A stretch of 60,000 nucleotides of DNA from Apostichopus japonicus (GCF_037975245.1 NC_092570.1:17525918-17585917); one strand, 5' to 3'. Counted from the stretch's first letter, positions 25,005-37,788 are shown. Notes: generated by a model not told the origin, from the letters alone. Made by a program: numbers and translations.

Positions 25005-28000
25005 AGATCTCTGTTGTTTTTCAACGACATAATGATGAGGGTTTTCTGCTTCTTCTTCTTCTTTGGTACTTCATTGGTCAATTCCCAGCTGTATACAAAT
25101 GAGTCATGTGAATTAAGAAACTATTCAGAACGTGAGTGACGTGAACCTCTTTAAATATTTAAAAAGATATTAATATTTCATATTCAATAAACAAAATATT
25201 CTTTGTAAAATGGTTATAGTTTTGTTCATCATTTTATTTTGTTTTACTTTAAAGTAGGCTATACAGTGTTTGAAATAAATATCGTTAGTAAGCAATATTA
25301 ATATCGCTGCAAATTTCGCTTTATACAGTCATTTATGAAATATATAGCCAAAATAATACTTTACTTTTGTAGTAACCACAAGAAAGAAGAAGACTGGGAT
25401 GTTAGTTGACTTTAATTTGATTTTATTTAGGTGATTCACCTACGTACAAGGTGGCATACTATATATTTATATTCACTCAAATCGGTGGCGCTCTACTCTT
25501 TTACAATAGTAACAAATACTACACATATTTTCCCTATCTTGTCTTCAACTAGACTGTTTTGATCAGTCGTTCTGTGATAACATATTATATGCCGCTATGG
25601 TATACATGTATGTACAGTTCAAGTCGCTGAAAAATGAAAATGTAAATGTGTAATTAGTTAGAATATGATGAAAAGTGGTAATACTTCCAGCCTCCACCTG
25701 GATTCGAATCCGGGCCTCTCATGATATAGCTACGCCTTCCTCCAGAGATTACAACCGTTTGCCTATATTATGTTTTTTTTCAGGACGTGAAGGGCTCACT
25801 CTAGCTAAAGAGGACGTGGAAGAAAAAGCTCAATTAGGCGACAACGTCACACTGCGTTGCCAGTTTCATAATTACTGTACAATCCAATGGTATCACAAAG
25901 GAAATGTGATGCAGCCGTCTGCCGATGGTCGAGTCCAATTCTTGGATGGAGATCAATATTTACAAATAAATGACGTCATTCCGGAGGATATTGGTGAATA
26001 TTCATGTACTGTATTCAACTACACAAATCAAGTTACCTATCAAGGCTTCCTCACGATAGAAGGGATTAGTAAGTAACTACGGTATTTTTATTTTTTTATC
26101 TAGCTCTCGAGCGCCACCTCGGAGAGAAATAGGAAATGCGCTGAACATAAAAGCATCCAATATAATTAAAGTAATTTAAAACGTGCCAATAGAAAGAAAA
26201 GAAACAAGACGTTACTTGAGTAGGTCCATTTAGGGACTTTTCCCAACAACGGTGGACTAAGTTCAGTCAGTACTTTAATTATGGTATCGTTCTTAGATTA
26301 TCCATGATTAGGATAAATCATATATATATATATGATATATAACTTCACTGAAGGACGACCTTACAAGTACAACGCTAGTCTGTGACTATCTCGCTTTTAG
26401 TGGAGTTGACTTTATTACTGGTGTGAGAGAAGTTTGTCTGTTTTCGTTTTTCCGTTTCTCTCTCTATTCTTTCTTTCATTTTGGTCTTTTTGTTGTTGTT
26501 CGGTGTCCAATACGTATGCAGCAACTTGCCGCTTTAGACCAAGATTTGACCAACGTTCGAAGTCTAATCTTAAACAGTATTGTTTTATTTGCCATTTTCT
26601 ATCCAGAATTTACCGAGTTGGCTATTACACATCACTACTTAGATACGCATACCAGTATAAATGAAGACGTAACTCTTTCGTGTGATGTGATAAACCAAGA
26701 TCAAGTAACTTGGTACCACAACGGAAAACTTATCACTTCAGAGCGGGAAAACTACTATATACAGAGCAGTAACAGCAACCACCGGCTTGTAATACAACTG
26801 ATCAATTTAAAGCACCAGGGAGCATACACTTGCGTTGCATCGAACTCTACCCATAATGTCTCGCGAACAGGTCATGTGTCAGTTTGTGAGTATATTTAAC
26901 AGTATGGTAGCATACTCCAAATAATTGCCCTTTTGGCTTATATACACTAAAGCGTTAAAGTAATGTGGTCTATAAGTCCTTGTAGAAGTTTTCACTAGCT
27001 AAACCCCACCCATCACTGGATAGGTGACAAAAACTGGGCATTCATGGCACCATCAGGTTTCAGCATCATAACCGTAATTATTTTCGCTATATGAGCGCCT
27101 GAAGTTTTCGTCACATGTAAACAAACCTCTTCACTCAGTAGTAAACAATTTTCTTTTGCTGCTCCTGGCTACAAACAAAACATATCAAATAAGATTTTCT
27201 ATTGATGCTTTTCGGCACGTTTCCATAGATAGGAGAACACTCGGGCGGATTGATATAGACTCTATATTGGGTATGTCACTATACTGCTATGTGTATACTG
27301 TTCATGGTACAGGTGTCGTACACAGTGGTGTAGTGTCGTACCACAATAATTAATAGCCCCATTGACGTACAAACTAAGTTCGTCACTTTCCAAGGCCGCT
27401 AGAGCATTTTAGAATGTCCTACTCTGACCACATGGTAGCTGATGGTTGGCTATCACAGAACTTTCAAGTTTTGCCACCATGGCCGTTTTGCTTTTGAGCT
27501 AGAAGAGGTCAAAGTTTAACATAATCCCTCTCTGCAGAATCCGTCAGAATGGCTTCACCCAGGACTTTCGGATATGCCTTATATCACCTTCAATCCATCA
27601 GATTTTTAGACCACCCCTACTTTATTTTGATCTTCTTCAACAGCCAAGCATTCAATGGAATTTCCATGCCCCCCCCCCCCCATAAAGTCACTCCAGTATG
27701 TCCAGCGACGTAGACAGGAATTTGAAAGGGGGGAGCACTTTTTGCGATTGATATGGATTTTCAAAGTTGTAGGCACGACTATCTGAGCGGAGCGCCACCA
27801 TCGGTTGGCGCGGAGCGTACAAGAAAATTTTTGGTTTTACAAACCCCCCAGATGGCCGGAAACGGCCCTTCCCTAGTGTTCATTCTGGTTCCCTGGCCTC
27901 TTGCTAACTTGAGACACCTCATTCAATATCACTTTTAAACCCAAAAAACAAACGAGTTAAAATAGTACGTAATTCAATAATACATAATGTATTAAAATTA

Positions 28001-31000
28001 GCAAGTTACACAAGGGCGGCGGAAGCACTTTTAATCTGGGGGGGGGGGGGGGCACCGACGTCAAAGGGCACTTTGCAGAAATTCGATTGGACTGATGCAG
28101 CCTGATATTTAGTACCCTTAAAAATCTTATTGTATTATCTTATTTGCGTATACACATCACTCCATCAACGCCCCCCCCCCCCCCGTCTTAGTAGTCTTAC
28201 TTTTCAACTTCTGATACTTGTAGATACAAAGATAGGCCAGAAATGTCTTTGATACAACCATAGCCAGTATTTGTCTTTGATACAACTGTAGCTAGTAAAT
28301 GTTTATCGAAAAGGCTGTTTTGGAACTTGGAACGCCGATGGTGACAACAACAACAGGCAACAAAGTGCTGCAGCTCTATACATATAAAGTCTGTTAATCA
28401 ACGATAGGCTTACTTGACTGTGGAATGTTCTCAACTGAAATTTTATCTGCGTAAACGGGTTCTTAAGTAGATGTTAAAAAACTGACAAGATCGTATCCTA
28501 GTCTTTTTCGGCGGGTAGAGTATTGAATGAAACGGCACGCGATATGAATGACAGCCTAGATGACAGAAGAATAGGTCACCTAATTTAGCTATAATCTTGC
28601 TACGTTCATTTCAATAGTTTTTCCTGTCTAGACTCTTAAACTCGTCCAGCAAGCTTATGGATCTGAATTATGGGTGTTTTAATAAAAAAGATAACTTGGC
28701 CAAAAAAGTGTAGGCCCGGGCCTACAGTGCTACATACTGGCTACGCCCCTGATAGCTCTAAATTAGGATTAAATCTCTTACTGAAATATCGGTGACCTAA
28801 TAAGGTGATCAAGAGTACAAGTTTTATGTAGAAAAAGCAGTGGCGTAGAAAGGTACTTTTGAGTGGGGGGGGGGGCTGATGACTGATGGCCGGCCTGGGG
28901 GAGGGGTCTAAGGGGAGGGGGTGTCCCCCTCCCCTTTGGATTTTTTTTGCATTCCCAGGTGGCCTCAGATGCAATTTGGTGCAATATAGCACACTTCAAC
29001 ACCCAATCCATTTTGTAAATAATTTTGCATTTTCACCTGGCCTTATAGATGCAATTTGAGAAAAAGGGCACATTTTTAACCTGAGGAAAAGTAGGGGGGC
29101 ACTTGCCCCCTGTGCCCCCCGGTTCCGCCGCCCTTGAAGGTACATGTACAGAGTAGTCTTACTTTTCAACTTCTGATACTTGTAGATACAAAGATAGTCC
29201 AGAAATGTCTTTGATACAACTGTAACTAGTAAATGTTTAAGTTAGCCTAATAAGAGAAGGCGAGAGCTATCCGACGATTGCCTTCTGATACAAATTTCTC
29301 AAGTGTTTTCTCAACTGAAATATTATCTGCGTAAACGGGTTCACATGTTAAAAAACTGACAAGATCGGATCCTATAGTCTTTTTCGGCTGGTAGAGTGTT
29401 GAATGAAACTATCGTGCTACATACTGGCTACGCCCTGATCATATGATATCAGTATCAGCAGATTTTGTTTCCTGTTTAAATTCTTTTACATGTTCTTTTA
29501 CATAACATATCAGAAAGACAAACATAGTGCTCTTTTACAAGTTTTCCAGTAGGATGATTCTTGTTTACTGTCCAATGTCTGGACTTTAATACATTTGACG
29601 AACTTAACTGATGGACAATATAAACTTTCATATTTTGTAATACAGCCAGATATGCAGTGGCAAGGGCGTAGGAACCGGGGGGCTGGGGGCGCCAGCCCCC
29701 CCAGTGAAAAATGTGGAGGGGCGGAAGTATCATTCCGCCCCCCCCCCCCCGCTTCGCAAGTCAGAAAACCCCTTTTTCATTTCCAAATGAGAAAAAAATC
29801 TCATTTGGAGCACCAAATTGCATCTAAGGCCAGGTGAAAATACAAAATTAAGTTTACAAAATGGAGTGGGTGTTGAAGTGTGCTATATTGCACCAAACTG
29901 CATCTGAGGCCACCTGGAAATGCACAAAATTTCAAAGGGGGAGGGGGACACCCCCTTAGACCCCTCCCCCAGGCCGGCCATCAGTCTTCAGCCCCCCCCC
30001 CCCCCCACTCAAAAGTACCTTCCTACGCCACTGTGCAGTGGCCTAAAACAAATATCGTTTTCGCAGTGTATTAGCAGTGTAATAATTATTATTTATAGGA
30101 AGTGCGTATCACGTACGATTGCTAGCTTAGCTTCATAACATGCTGTTCGTGCAACAACTTAGGACGACTCATTGAACGAACGTTGTCGACGTTGTTGTGC
30201 ATACAGTTCGTGACATTCCATAGAGTGCGGTTAGGTAGGCAGTATGTATTTTATAACGCAGTGGCCAACTGTAGGCTTGTAATTGGCTATAAGCTAAATT
30301 TAGCTAATTGCATCTGCCAAACTAAGTAAGTAGTTGAATCAGTAGGCGTGAATGTTACTACGATTACAATCGAGTTAACGGAGCTGACGAGTATTCAAGA
30401 TCAAAAGAGCACTGACAAAATACCATGCTAAAAAAACGACAGTTTAAAAAAAAAAATCGACACTGAAAGGGGGGGGGGGGAGCGGTCGCTCCCCCTGCTC
30501 CCCCCTGGCTACGTCCCTGAGTAGGTCTATTTTCCGACAATGGTTACTTTTTCAGGCGGACGTACACTAGTCTAATTGTGGTATGATACCTACACAGAAC
30601 ATCGCTCACCAACCTTTCAACTTATCGTCCGTAGTTTATTCCATTTCCAGGACTTGTGATACCTATACCTGTCGTAACTCCGTCATGCTCATAATATTCC
30701 AGTCTCGATAGTTAGACTAGAGCTCAAAGTGGATCGAGTTCTTCGGATATCTTGCCCCACCTCTGTCCGGGGTGACTTTTTTTTTTTAGAAAGTGAAGAA
30801 GTATACTGAACGTTATCAAATTGATATCCTCAACTAATTACAAGCGTGGTCTTTGAGGTCGTTTTCTTTCATTTATAGCTAGGAGAAGGGGTGGGCTCGA
30901 CCGGGATTGGTCATTGGAAGTTTCAAGTTGGGTAATGTGAGCCAATGATATTGGGCCACATTACTCTCCTGTGTAAGTTAAACTCCACCCCAGCACACAC

Positions 31001-34000
31001 CTTATTGTACTTACATCTCAATAATTGTGTCTGTTGGCAGTTTTCAGTCGTGACCTTAATCTGACATTTTCGTATTTGTGACGTCATAACACGCAAACAT
31101 CTCGTAAACCACGTGACCATTAGAACAAAGTAATCGAATTATACTCTGCCTCTTTCACTTACATTAGTCAGTGATGATTGTGGTCATTACTCGAAAATCC
31201 CTGTGATTACACTCTCCTTCTCGAGCCTCCCGCTCCCGATACAAATAGTACATTTCGTCCTCTTCAATAATCAACAAATGGCCTACTTATAAAGCTTGAT
31301 TTCATTAATTTATGATGAATTTTGTCCCCCTTGCTACAGCCTGTTTTGATACCGAGGATGTTATACTCGTAAACTGTTCAACCGGCTTTAACGTTACTGC
31401 AGTACTAGGTTCTGATCTGACCATGGAATGTACCTTTTATTTGGGATATAGTAGCACTCTTGCGGATGCCTCTTGGTACAAAGTCAACGAATCGGCCACC
31501 CAGGATTTTTTTGACCGTTCCTCATGGTATAGACCCGATATTCTGGATTTAGAAGGTGCGAAGGTCAATTTTACGCATGTTGAAACACAGATAGCAGAAG
31601 AAGGTGATTGCCTTAGGTATGTAGGACCTATACTCAGATATGTTCGATTTAAAGTCTATATGGGACCAGGCTCTACAAATTATGCAATATGCTAAATAGG
31701 TTCCTTAGCCTGTAACTTCTGCCCAGTCTTCTGGCAGGTCTGACGAGAGTGGGGATGAGGGGCCCGCTTGAAATCTACATTCGCCTAATACGCCTAATTC
31801 ATTCAGTTATTACTATGATTATTATTACATAAAATAGGGTTTGAACCGAATTTGTTATATACGGTAGTCTATGTATATCTAACTCTGGGTAAACTATGGG
31901 GTGCCACCCAAAAAGGTCACAAAAATGTTCGGTTGGTCACAGGATTTCAAGATGTCGAAAATTGCATCGGATTCTGGGCGTAAGGCGTCTGGTAGGCTGT
32001 GACACAGCCCTCATTGAAGATCCTGCAAGGTATTGTGCCAGTCTTCCCTCACCCAAACATTTATTCTCTCAGGCACAAGCTTGACTACACGTTTCATCGT
32101 TTCTAACAAGTTCTATCTTTTGTTAACATCAGGACGAAAATTTACGCAACCATTGGAATGTACATAACGAACGTAACGAAGGAGGTGTTTGGACACTACA
32201 TTGCGTTTGCTCACAAGGATTCGAATTGGAAAGTGAACTTGTTCTACATCTCTGAGGGTAAGGGGAACTGCGACTACCAGTTGCTAAGCATCAGGGGGGG
32301 GGGGTGGTCTATATGTTACTATGGTAGTTACTATGCAACGGGGTGGGTGAGTGAGTCCAGCTACGCCCTAACTACAAGGCTAGAAATGTATGGAAACGAT
32401 ATGTGTCATCAAAATGTTGTGGTTAAGGTTAAAGTATGAAAACTTTGTAAACATAGTAACTCCATGACATCAAGCTTGGAAGAACTTCATACGTAAATAC
32501 ATTTTGTAAGTGTTGAAACCTATTGCACTGTATGGATGTCAAAGGTCAGTCGAGGTCAAAATATATCAATCTTGTCAACATTTCTGAACTTCATGCTTTG
32601 TACGTAGATCCGCCTTAGTAAAAAATAGAAACGAGTTGAACTTGATGGCCGTCAAAGGTCATTTCAGGTCACTACTACAAAAAAAACTTGAAAACATGTT
32701 AACTTCAAATGTAAAGCTCGAATGCACATCATACTTGGAATGTCAGTTCACCTGATAGCAAGGGCGTAGGAACCGTGAAAAATATGAGGGGGGCGGAAGT
32801 ATCGTTCCGCCCCCCGCTCCGCAAGTCAGAAAACCCCTTTTTCATTTCCAAATGAGAAAAAAATCTCATTTGAAGCACCAAATTGCATCTAAGGCCAGGT
32901 GAAAATGCAAAATTCTTTACAAAATGGAGTGGGTGTTGAAGTGTGCTATATTGCACCAAATTGCATCTGAGGCCACCTGGAAATGCAAAAAAATTCCAAA
33001 GGGGAGGGGGACACCCCCTCCCCTTAGACCCCTCCCCCAGGCCGGCCATCAGTCTTCAGCCCCCCCACTCAAAAGTACCTTCCTACGCCACTGCCTGATA
33101 GTGAAAACTTGGATAATCCACATATATGGTCTTTATATATACGCCAGTGAGTAAGCGAGCGCCATTCGTTTATGTGAAGGTTGAAGAACATTTGAGGTCC
33201 AAAGGGATGATATTATGGAGTACTTTGTAATACGATAGCTGCAAAAGGTAAGATGGGGTGAACTTCATACTTGCATCCATTGCTGACAATTAGAGTCAAA
33301 ACTTTAAAAAATCTTGGGTGTGGTATTACATAATTTAAAACTTTTATGTAAGAAGAAAATGTTCAGCAAGGTTTGTTTTCTAGTGAACGAGTGTTATTAT
33401 CACACACTTTGTAATTTTAATTAAATGTGATTGCTTTCTCCCTGCAGAACCAGACACCCCCATCATCATTAAAGTTGCAGTTGTTGTATCCACGGCAGTA
33501 ATCTGCTTTCTAATCTTCACTTTCATTTTCTTCATATGGAAGATATTTCATCTTGACATCAAACTTTTCTTCAGGGATGTAAACCATTACTTCAATGGAT
33601 GGAAAGAAGAGACAGGTGAGATTGTACAGTTAATATCATGTTCTTGTTTAAAGTCAGTTACATGTTTCATCCGAAGTAAGATATTGTGTTGGGTGGTACA
33701 TGTTTAAAGGAACACTTGGGTGAGTTACTCATTTAAATGAATAATTGGGTTTGTACTTCAATTGATAAAACACTTAGATGGGTTACTGTTTTAAAAGAAT
33801 AATTAGTGTGTTAGCCTACTCTATTAAAGCATAATTAATCATCATTAAAGGAATACTTGGGTATGTTACTCACTTAACGTAGCCTACTACAGGGGTGTGT
33901 TAATCATTTAGAGGAATACTTGGATATGTTACTCATTATATAGGAATACTTGGGTGTGTAACTCACATACTCTGGTTTAAATATATCTTTTGCTATATAT

Positions 34001-35078
34001 AGATGGAAAGCTGTATGATGTATACGTAGCATGCAGCGAGAATGATGTCCAGTTTGTTGTGAAAACTTTTCTACCACTGCTAAAGGAGGAAGGCTACACC
34101 ACTTGTTTACCAGTAATTGACTTTTTACCTGGAGATAGTAAGTCACAAAATACTCTTCTCAGTTATGTAGCCAAAAATGATGAGAAAATATTAGCCATCA
34201 TATATATATATTGAAGGCTTAAACTAAAGGACACCCCCACCCCCAACCTCCACACAGGACATATTGTAACTACAATTACAAGTCAGCATGTCAGGCAAAA
34301 TACCAGGTAAATTATTATTCATTTTACCTGACATCTGATATTTTACCACGATATCTATGCTCATTAGCCCTACCAATTTTAACTTACCAACGTCCTCTCG
34401 TTCAGGAAGGCTAGGCCTCGAAACATCTCGTGAGGAAGTGTGGTAGGATTAGCCTAACTCGAGATTAATGCATTGCTCAGTAGACGACTATGTAAGAATA
34501 CCTTTGGTGTGCAAGCTTCCTTGTGCACATAGCTGGAAATGTTTTTCAACCACAACTATATGCTCTTGATCTAATTTCATTCGTCCTCAGGCAGCCATGA
34601 ATCAATTTGGAAAAGCTTGAAGGCCAGTAGATGTTGTCTATTGATCGTTTCCAGGGGAATGTTGTCATGCAACGATATCATTCGGACGGAGATGCAAGCA
34701 GCGACATACATTTTCTCGGACCGTAAACACGGTGTGATTCCAGTTTTATTCGATGAAGTACCTGATGCTGTTTTGAATCAGTCTCACGTGCTAAAACACT
34801 TTGTAAGCAACAATCCCAAACTGATATTAAAGAAAGAAGATTATCTTAATGTAAGAACTCTTAGAAAATCATCTGTGTTTAAAAGAATGAGACTAGCCTT
34901 TCCATATCCTTCAGAGAAAACTTTCGCTAGAAAAGTTGAAGCTAGTCTAGCTCAGCAAGAAATCCAACCAACCGTGGAAGAACCCCAAATTGTAATGAAT
35001 TCCCTCCAGATCGAAAATATCCCGAAAGTACCTCACATTTTGAGCCATAATAATAATGATTGCCAGATGTTTGTTTAG
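25005..35078 (+). CDS. IL-1 receptor-like protein A (3 Ig domains, TM, TIR), complete
   Basis: Coding exons: 25032-25131, 25784-26068, 26607-26885, 31340-31616, 32133-32257, 33448-33615, 34003-34137 and 34591-35078. They join in phase to 618 aa ending in TAG. Order: signal peptide (about 1-20); Ig1 (C59, W69, C108); Ig2 (C154, W164, C204); a longer Ig3 built from two exons (222-355); membrane helix (about 365-386); juxtamembrane DIKLFFRDVNHYFNG, typical of IL-1 receptors; TIR (about 412-575) with box 1 YDVYVACSEND, box 2 FLPGD and box 3 VFKRMRLAFP. A single-pass surface receptor that would signal through MyD88-type TIR adaptors. Box 3 has VF where FW is usual. Phase-1 junctions surround each domain except the phase-2 junction inside Ig3. 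A strong acceptor at 25004 conserved in copy B suggests an upstream 5' UTR exon. Whether it binds a cytokine or another ligand cannot be told. Confidence 0.93.
25032..25131 (+). CDS. IL-1R-like A exon 1: signal peptide
   Basis: Encodes MMRVFCFFFFFGTSLVNSQ followed by a short linker with one Cys. ATG ATG start; donor C/GTGAGT, phase 1. An acceptor-like TTTCTGACCTTGCAG ends at 25004. Confidence 0.85.
25681..25735 (-). repeat. tRNA T-arm-like relic (SINE fragment)
   Basis: Minus strand has a B-box-like GGATTCGAATCC in GGCCCGGATTCG context, but no A box. The same relic precedes gene B exon 2 at 52931-52985, so it predates the duplication. Confidence 0.5.
25784..26068 (+). CDS. IL-1R-like A exon 2: Ig domain 1
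   Basis: 95 codons, phase 1 both ends. NVTLRCQFHNYC, IQWYHKGN and EDIGEYSCTVF give the Ig cysteine pair and tryptophan. Confidence 0.95.
26607..26885 (+). CDS. IL-1R-like A exon 3: Ig domain 2
   Basis: 93 codons, phase 1 both ends. DVTLSCDV, VTWYHNGK and HQGAYTCVASN are classic I-set/C2 landmarks; several N-glycosylation sequons. Confidence 0.95.
27705..27905. mobile_element. Truncated MITE with hairpin module
   Basis: Starts near GCGACGTAGACAGGAATTTG with a G-run, followed by the ~90-bp module at 27778-27868. The right end is missing or unrecognised. Confidence 0.5.
28191..28755 (+). repeat. Direct repeat copy 1 (partner 29153-29440)
   Basis: Begins GTAGTCTTACTTTTCAACTT and ends GTGCTACATACTGGCTACGC. 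The same start and end, with a shorter middle, recur at 29153-29440. It shares TTATCTGCGTAAACGGGTTC. Origin unknown. Confidence 0.7.
28838..29060 (-). mobile_element. hAT-like MITE family 1, truncated copy
   Basis: Starts CAGTGGCGTAGAAAGG like the other copies but stops inside the family-1 body. AGAAAAAG on both sides could be a target duplication or chance low-complexity sequence. Confidence 0.6.
29153..29440 (+). repeat. Direct repeat copy 2 (partner 28191-28755)
   Basis: Shorter, diverged copy of 28191-28755, lying just outside the 28011-29136 element. Confidence 0.7.
29661..30033 (+). mobile_element. hAT-like MITE family 1, copy c
   Basis: A 373-bp copy with perfect 8-bp flanks TGCAGTGG (29653-29660, 30034-30041). 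Confidence 0.92.
31340..31616 (+). CDS. IL-1R-like A exon 4: Ig domain 3, first part
   Basis: Phase 1 in, phase 2 out (CTTAG/GTATGT). Cysteines in FDTEDVILVNCST and LTMECTFYLG, and SWYKVNES, form the front half of Ig3. Confidence 0.9.
32133..32257 (+). CDS. IL-1R-like A exon 5: Ig domain 3, second part
   Basis: 125 nt, phase 2 in, phase 1 out (GAGG/GTAAGG). Encodes TKIYATIGMYITNVTKEVFG and NLFYISE. The usual second Ig cysteine is not in the YxC position here, so this half is unorthodox. Confidence 0.88.
32543..32671 (+). promoter_or_regulatory. Two DR4-type AGGTCA repeats
   Basis: AGGTCA-4 nt-AGGTCA occurs at 32543-32558 and 32656-32671 in intron 5. Both are kept at the same places in gene B (58568-58583, 58680-58695). 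This is the half-site and spacing of some nuclear-receptor heterodimer sites. Function untested. Confidence 0.35.
32759..33093 (+). mobile_element. hAT-like MITE family 1, copy d
   Basis: A 335-bp copy in intron 5 of gene A with perfect 8-bp flanks CCTGATAG. The equivalent site in gene B (about 58788-58798) is unoccupied. Confidence 0.92.
33448..33615 (+). CDS. IL-1R-like A exon 6: transmembrane and juxtamembrane
   Basis: 56 codons, phase 1 both ends. Hydrophobic run from VAVVVSTAVICFLIF to FIFFIW, then KIFHLDIKLFFRDVNHYF, matching the IL-1R juxtamembrane region. Confidence 0.95.
34003..34137 (+). CDS. IL-1R-like A exon 7: TIR domain, boxes 1 and 2
   Basis: 45 codons, phase 1 both ends. DGKLYDVYVACSEND (box 1) to VIDFLPGD (box 2). 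Confidence 0.95.
34591..35078 (+). CDS. IL-1R-like A exon 8: TIR C-terminal half and tail
   Basis: Encodes SRCCLLIVSRGMLSCNDIIR, HGVIPVLFDEVPDAV and box 3 VFKRMRLAFPYP, then a tail of about 60 aa to TAG at 35076-35078. No nearby canonical polyadenylation signal was recognised. Confidence 0.93.
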
Positions 35079-35421
35079 ATGAATGCTTTCTGTTTTATAT
35101 CACATGAGTGATAAGATGGGTGCAGCGATGATTAGCAGGCGTGCGTGGATCCAGAGTACGTGTGTCAGGGTGGAGCCTGGGTGTACATGGGTTTTTCAAC
35201 CTCAGATAGATTGTTATTGTAACTAGACATTAACTTATAGTACAACAAATGCCACAGAATGCATTAGTTAAGTTCTAAGATTTTAAAGTATTTCTTGGGC
35301 TGCAAATGCCCCAAACGCCCTATACATGGGAATCACCTTCAAAAAAAATATTCCAGGGGGAGTCACACCCTTTTCTTTATATAACCCCGGATTCGCCCGC
35401 CCCTGATTAGGGTGTTCATCC

Positions 35422-35424
<3 letters not shown>

Positions 35425-35505
<81 letters not shown>

Positions 35506-35510
35506 ATCTA

Positions 35511-35555
<45 letters not shown>
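35425..35555. repeat. (TA)n microsatellite with CTAT interruption
   Basis: About 130 bp of TA with a short CTATCTATC break near 35503. Confidence 0.97.
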
Positions 35556-35557
<2 letters not shown>

Positions 35558-35559
35558 TT

Positions 35560-36170
35560 CAACGAAGTTTTATAATAGCCGTTATAAGAGGTTGTAATAT
35601 TTGTGCACCAATAAATTAACTGTGTCTGAATTTTTGAAAATTTCCTGACCAACATTCTTCATCATACTTCCCTCTATTTGTAGCAGTTTTGACCTGTCTG
35701 CTAGGGGTTGCAGGAGGTTTTTCTATATTGGTTGTCCATAGATTGAATTTTGTGCAACATTTCGTATATGTTTTGAAGTGATTTTCTTCACGAGAAATTT
35801 GAATTTTCAAATTCTGAACAAATAATGGGCTTTAAACCTTGAAAAGTGGGGCTTTCGGATATTGTGGGCCGTGACGTAGAATCACCTACAAAAGCAATGA
35901 TCCACAGGACATGCAATGAGGTCGAACATGATGTGTGACTGGTGACGATCTTCAAAAAGGTTATGGATGATAAAAAACTATTGGGAAATACTTGGTTCTC
36001 AGGCAAAAGTGTACATCTGGTTGGTCATTTTCAATCCCGAGAAGTGCCATTTCCGGTGATCTAGGTGGTATCAAAACCAAAACTTTTCTTGTACGCTCCG
36101 CGCCAACTGATGGTGGCGCTCCGCTTAGATGGTAATTCGCGCCCCCGGGTTAGAAAATTCTGGATACACC
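35560..36170. mobile_element. Fragment related to the 2.05-kb hAT-like element
   Basis: Matches 20620-21175 along its length (for example GCCGTTATAAGAGGTT and GGTCGAACATGATGTGTG) and ends with the hairpin module (36042-36132), a G/C tract and CTGGATACACCCCTG. Lies between two TA tracts; boundaries uncertain. Confidence 0.65.
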
Positions 36171-36171
36171 C

Positions 36172-36174
<3 letters not shown>

Positions 36175-36249
<75 letters not shown>
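36175..36249. repeat. (TA)n microsatellite
   Basis: 75 bp of TA adjoining the transposon fragment. Confidence 0.97.
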
Positions 36250-36252
<3 letters not shown>

Positions 36253-36525
36253 CTCCTGCCGCTGCTCGTTCGGTTAATGTTATTGTCTAGATACCCTGGA
36301 AATCATACACGCAATACAGTGTTGGATGAGAAAATTGGGCAATGGAGTTTGACTATATTCTTTCACTGGGGCTCTGCTGAGTAGGCCTATATGTTTCGCC
36401 TATTCAGAGACGTCTTTAATCTTCTTATAAACTATAGGCTGTGAACTCCTGCCGCTGTTCGTTCGGTTAATGTTATTGCCTTGATACCGTGTAAATCATA
36501 CACGCAATACAGTGTTGGATGAGAA
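36250..36525. repeat. 83-bp direct duplication
   Basis: The segment starting GAACTCCTGCCGCTG and ending GTTGGATGAGAA occurs at 36250-36331 and again at 36444-36525. Confidence 0.85.
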
Positions 36526-36589
36526 CCAATACATGCATTCATAGACCTACTAATGTGCGTTTGTCCGTAAACCTAACACATTTGCCTCT

Positions 36590-36790
36590 GCAGGGAAAGA
36601 GACTGTGCAAAATCTGTTACATCGAAAAATTGAAAACAAGTTCGTTCGCCATGGCTACAATACAGCGATAATGAATGGGATGCCGTTACCCTTCCCTCTC
36701 TCGATCCCTCCTTAGTATGTGAGACAGTGGTCAGATGCTGAGGTACTCTCTGATCTGTCCGGGGACGTTAAGCGGCGCAATTTTCTGAAC
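36590..36790 (+). mobile_element. SINE-body fragment (related to 56878-57230)
   Basis: Shares TTCGCCATGGCT, GGGGACGTTAA and intervening blocks with the element at 57040-57215, but lacks its tRNA-like head. Confidence 0.5.
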
Positions 36791-36868
36791 GCTAATTGAC
36801 AAGAGAATTAGGTATGATGTATTGGCGATCCTCACATGAATGGGGTTTCCAATTCCTCTGGGATTTAC

Positions 36869-37096
<228 letters not shown>

Positions 37097-37788
37097 CAGA
37101 GCAATGATAGGTAATAAAGTACATGTATGAGTAATTAAATGACTCTTACCCAATGAGTTATGCCCCCTTGAAAGTGTTCCATAGTAGCGCTACTTCTCCA
37201 TATGTATTTTACTGATGCGATCCGTAAACTTCTGGGATCTTCCTTGAGGACTGAGCCATCGGACTCATCAGATCCCTACCCACCTCAGAAGCCATGCCAC
37301 TTTGAATACTTGCAATTAAGCTTGTTTGGACAAAGGACTTGATATCAAATTAAAAAATAAACAGTTCCTTAAACTGAAGCAAAAGTTGCTCAAGATTTCG
37401 ACGTTTTAAAATAGGCTCGCGACCCACGATTTTTTTTTCCTGACTCACAGTTTGGCGGCCGTCGTTTTACACAAAGTACTAAAGACATGCAATTCTGCAA
37501 AACTGCCTGCACATCATCCTTACCGAGTATTTTGTGTGTCCATGGAAACTGGAAGGGAGGGGGTGGGGGTGCGTGCCCCTGTGCAGAAACTACCGTGTAC
37601 TTCCTTCGCCTATATGTCACCATCATGTGTATATGTCCAAACGTTACATGACAGCAGTATTGTTTCCTTCTTGCCTCTTCGTGCTCCTCATTAAATTGTT
37701 GGCTCCTCTCCAACTCAGAATACATGGCTACGGAATTCCTGACTACATATGTGTAGTTTAGCCTTTGGTGCATCCTGAGTTACCATTG

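Larger units (their letters stand above)
28011..29136. mobile_element. hAT-like element with CAAGGGCGGCGGAA ends
   Basis: A 1126-bp element bounded by CAAGGGCGGCGGAA and TTCCGCCGCCCTTG. Flanks AAGTTACA and AAGGTACA are 8 bp with one mismatch. Contains a truncated family-1 MITE (from 28838). Confidence 0.7.
26890..31330. other. Intron 3 of gene A, enlarged by transposons
   Basis: 4.45 kb against 1.35 kb in gene B. Holds a module-bearing relic (27705-27905), a 1.1-kb element (28011-29136), a family-1 MITE (29661-30033), and a G-run relic ending GGCTACGTCCCTGA near 30515. No exon supported. Confidence 0.7.

Noticed and set aside
25681-25735. tRNA gene near the gene A Ig1 exon
   Set aside because: Only a T-arm-like piece; no A box or acceptor stem.
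26423-26606. Extension of the Ig2 frame upstream to an ATG
   Set aside because: The frame is open by chance through intron sequence. The CTATCCAG acceptor at 26606 and the conserved copy B structure define the exon.
32924-33154. Recurrent frames with VLKCAILHQIASEATWKCK
   Set aside because: They recur in every family-1 MITE, in both orientations and varied frames, and are not protein-coding.
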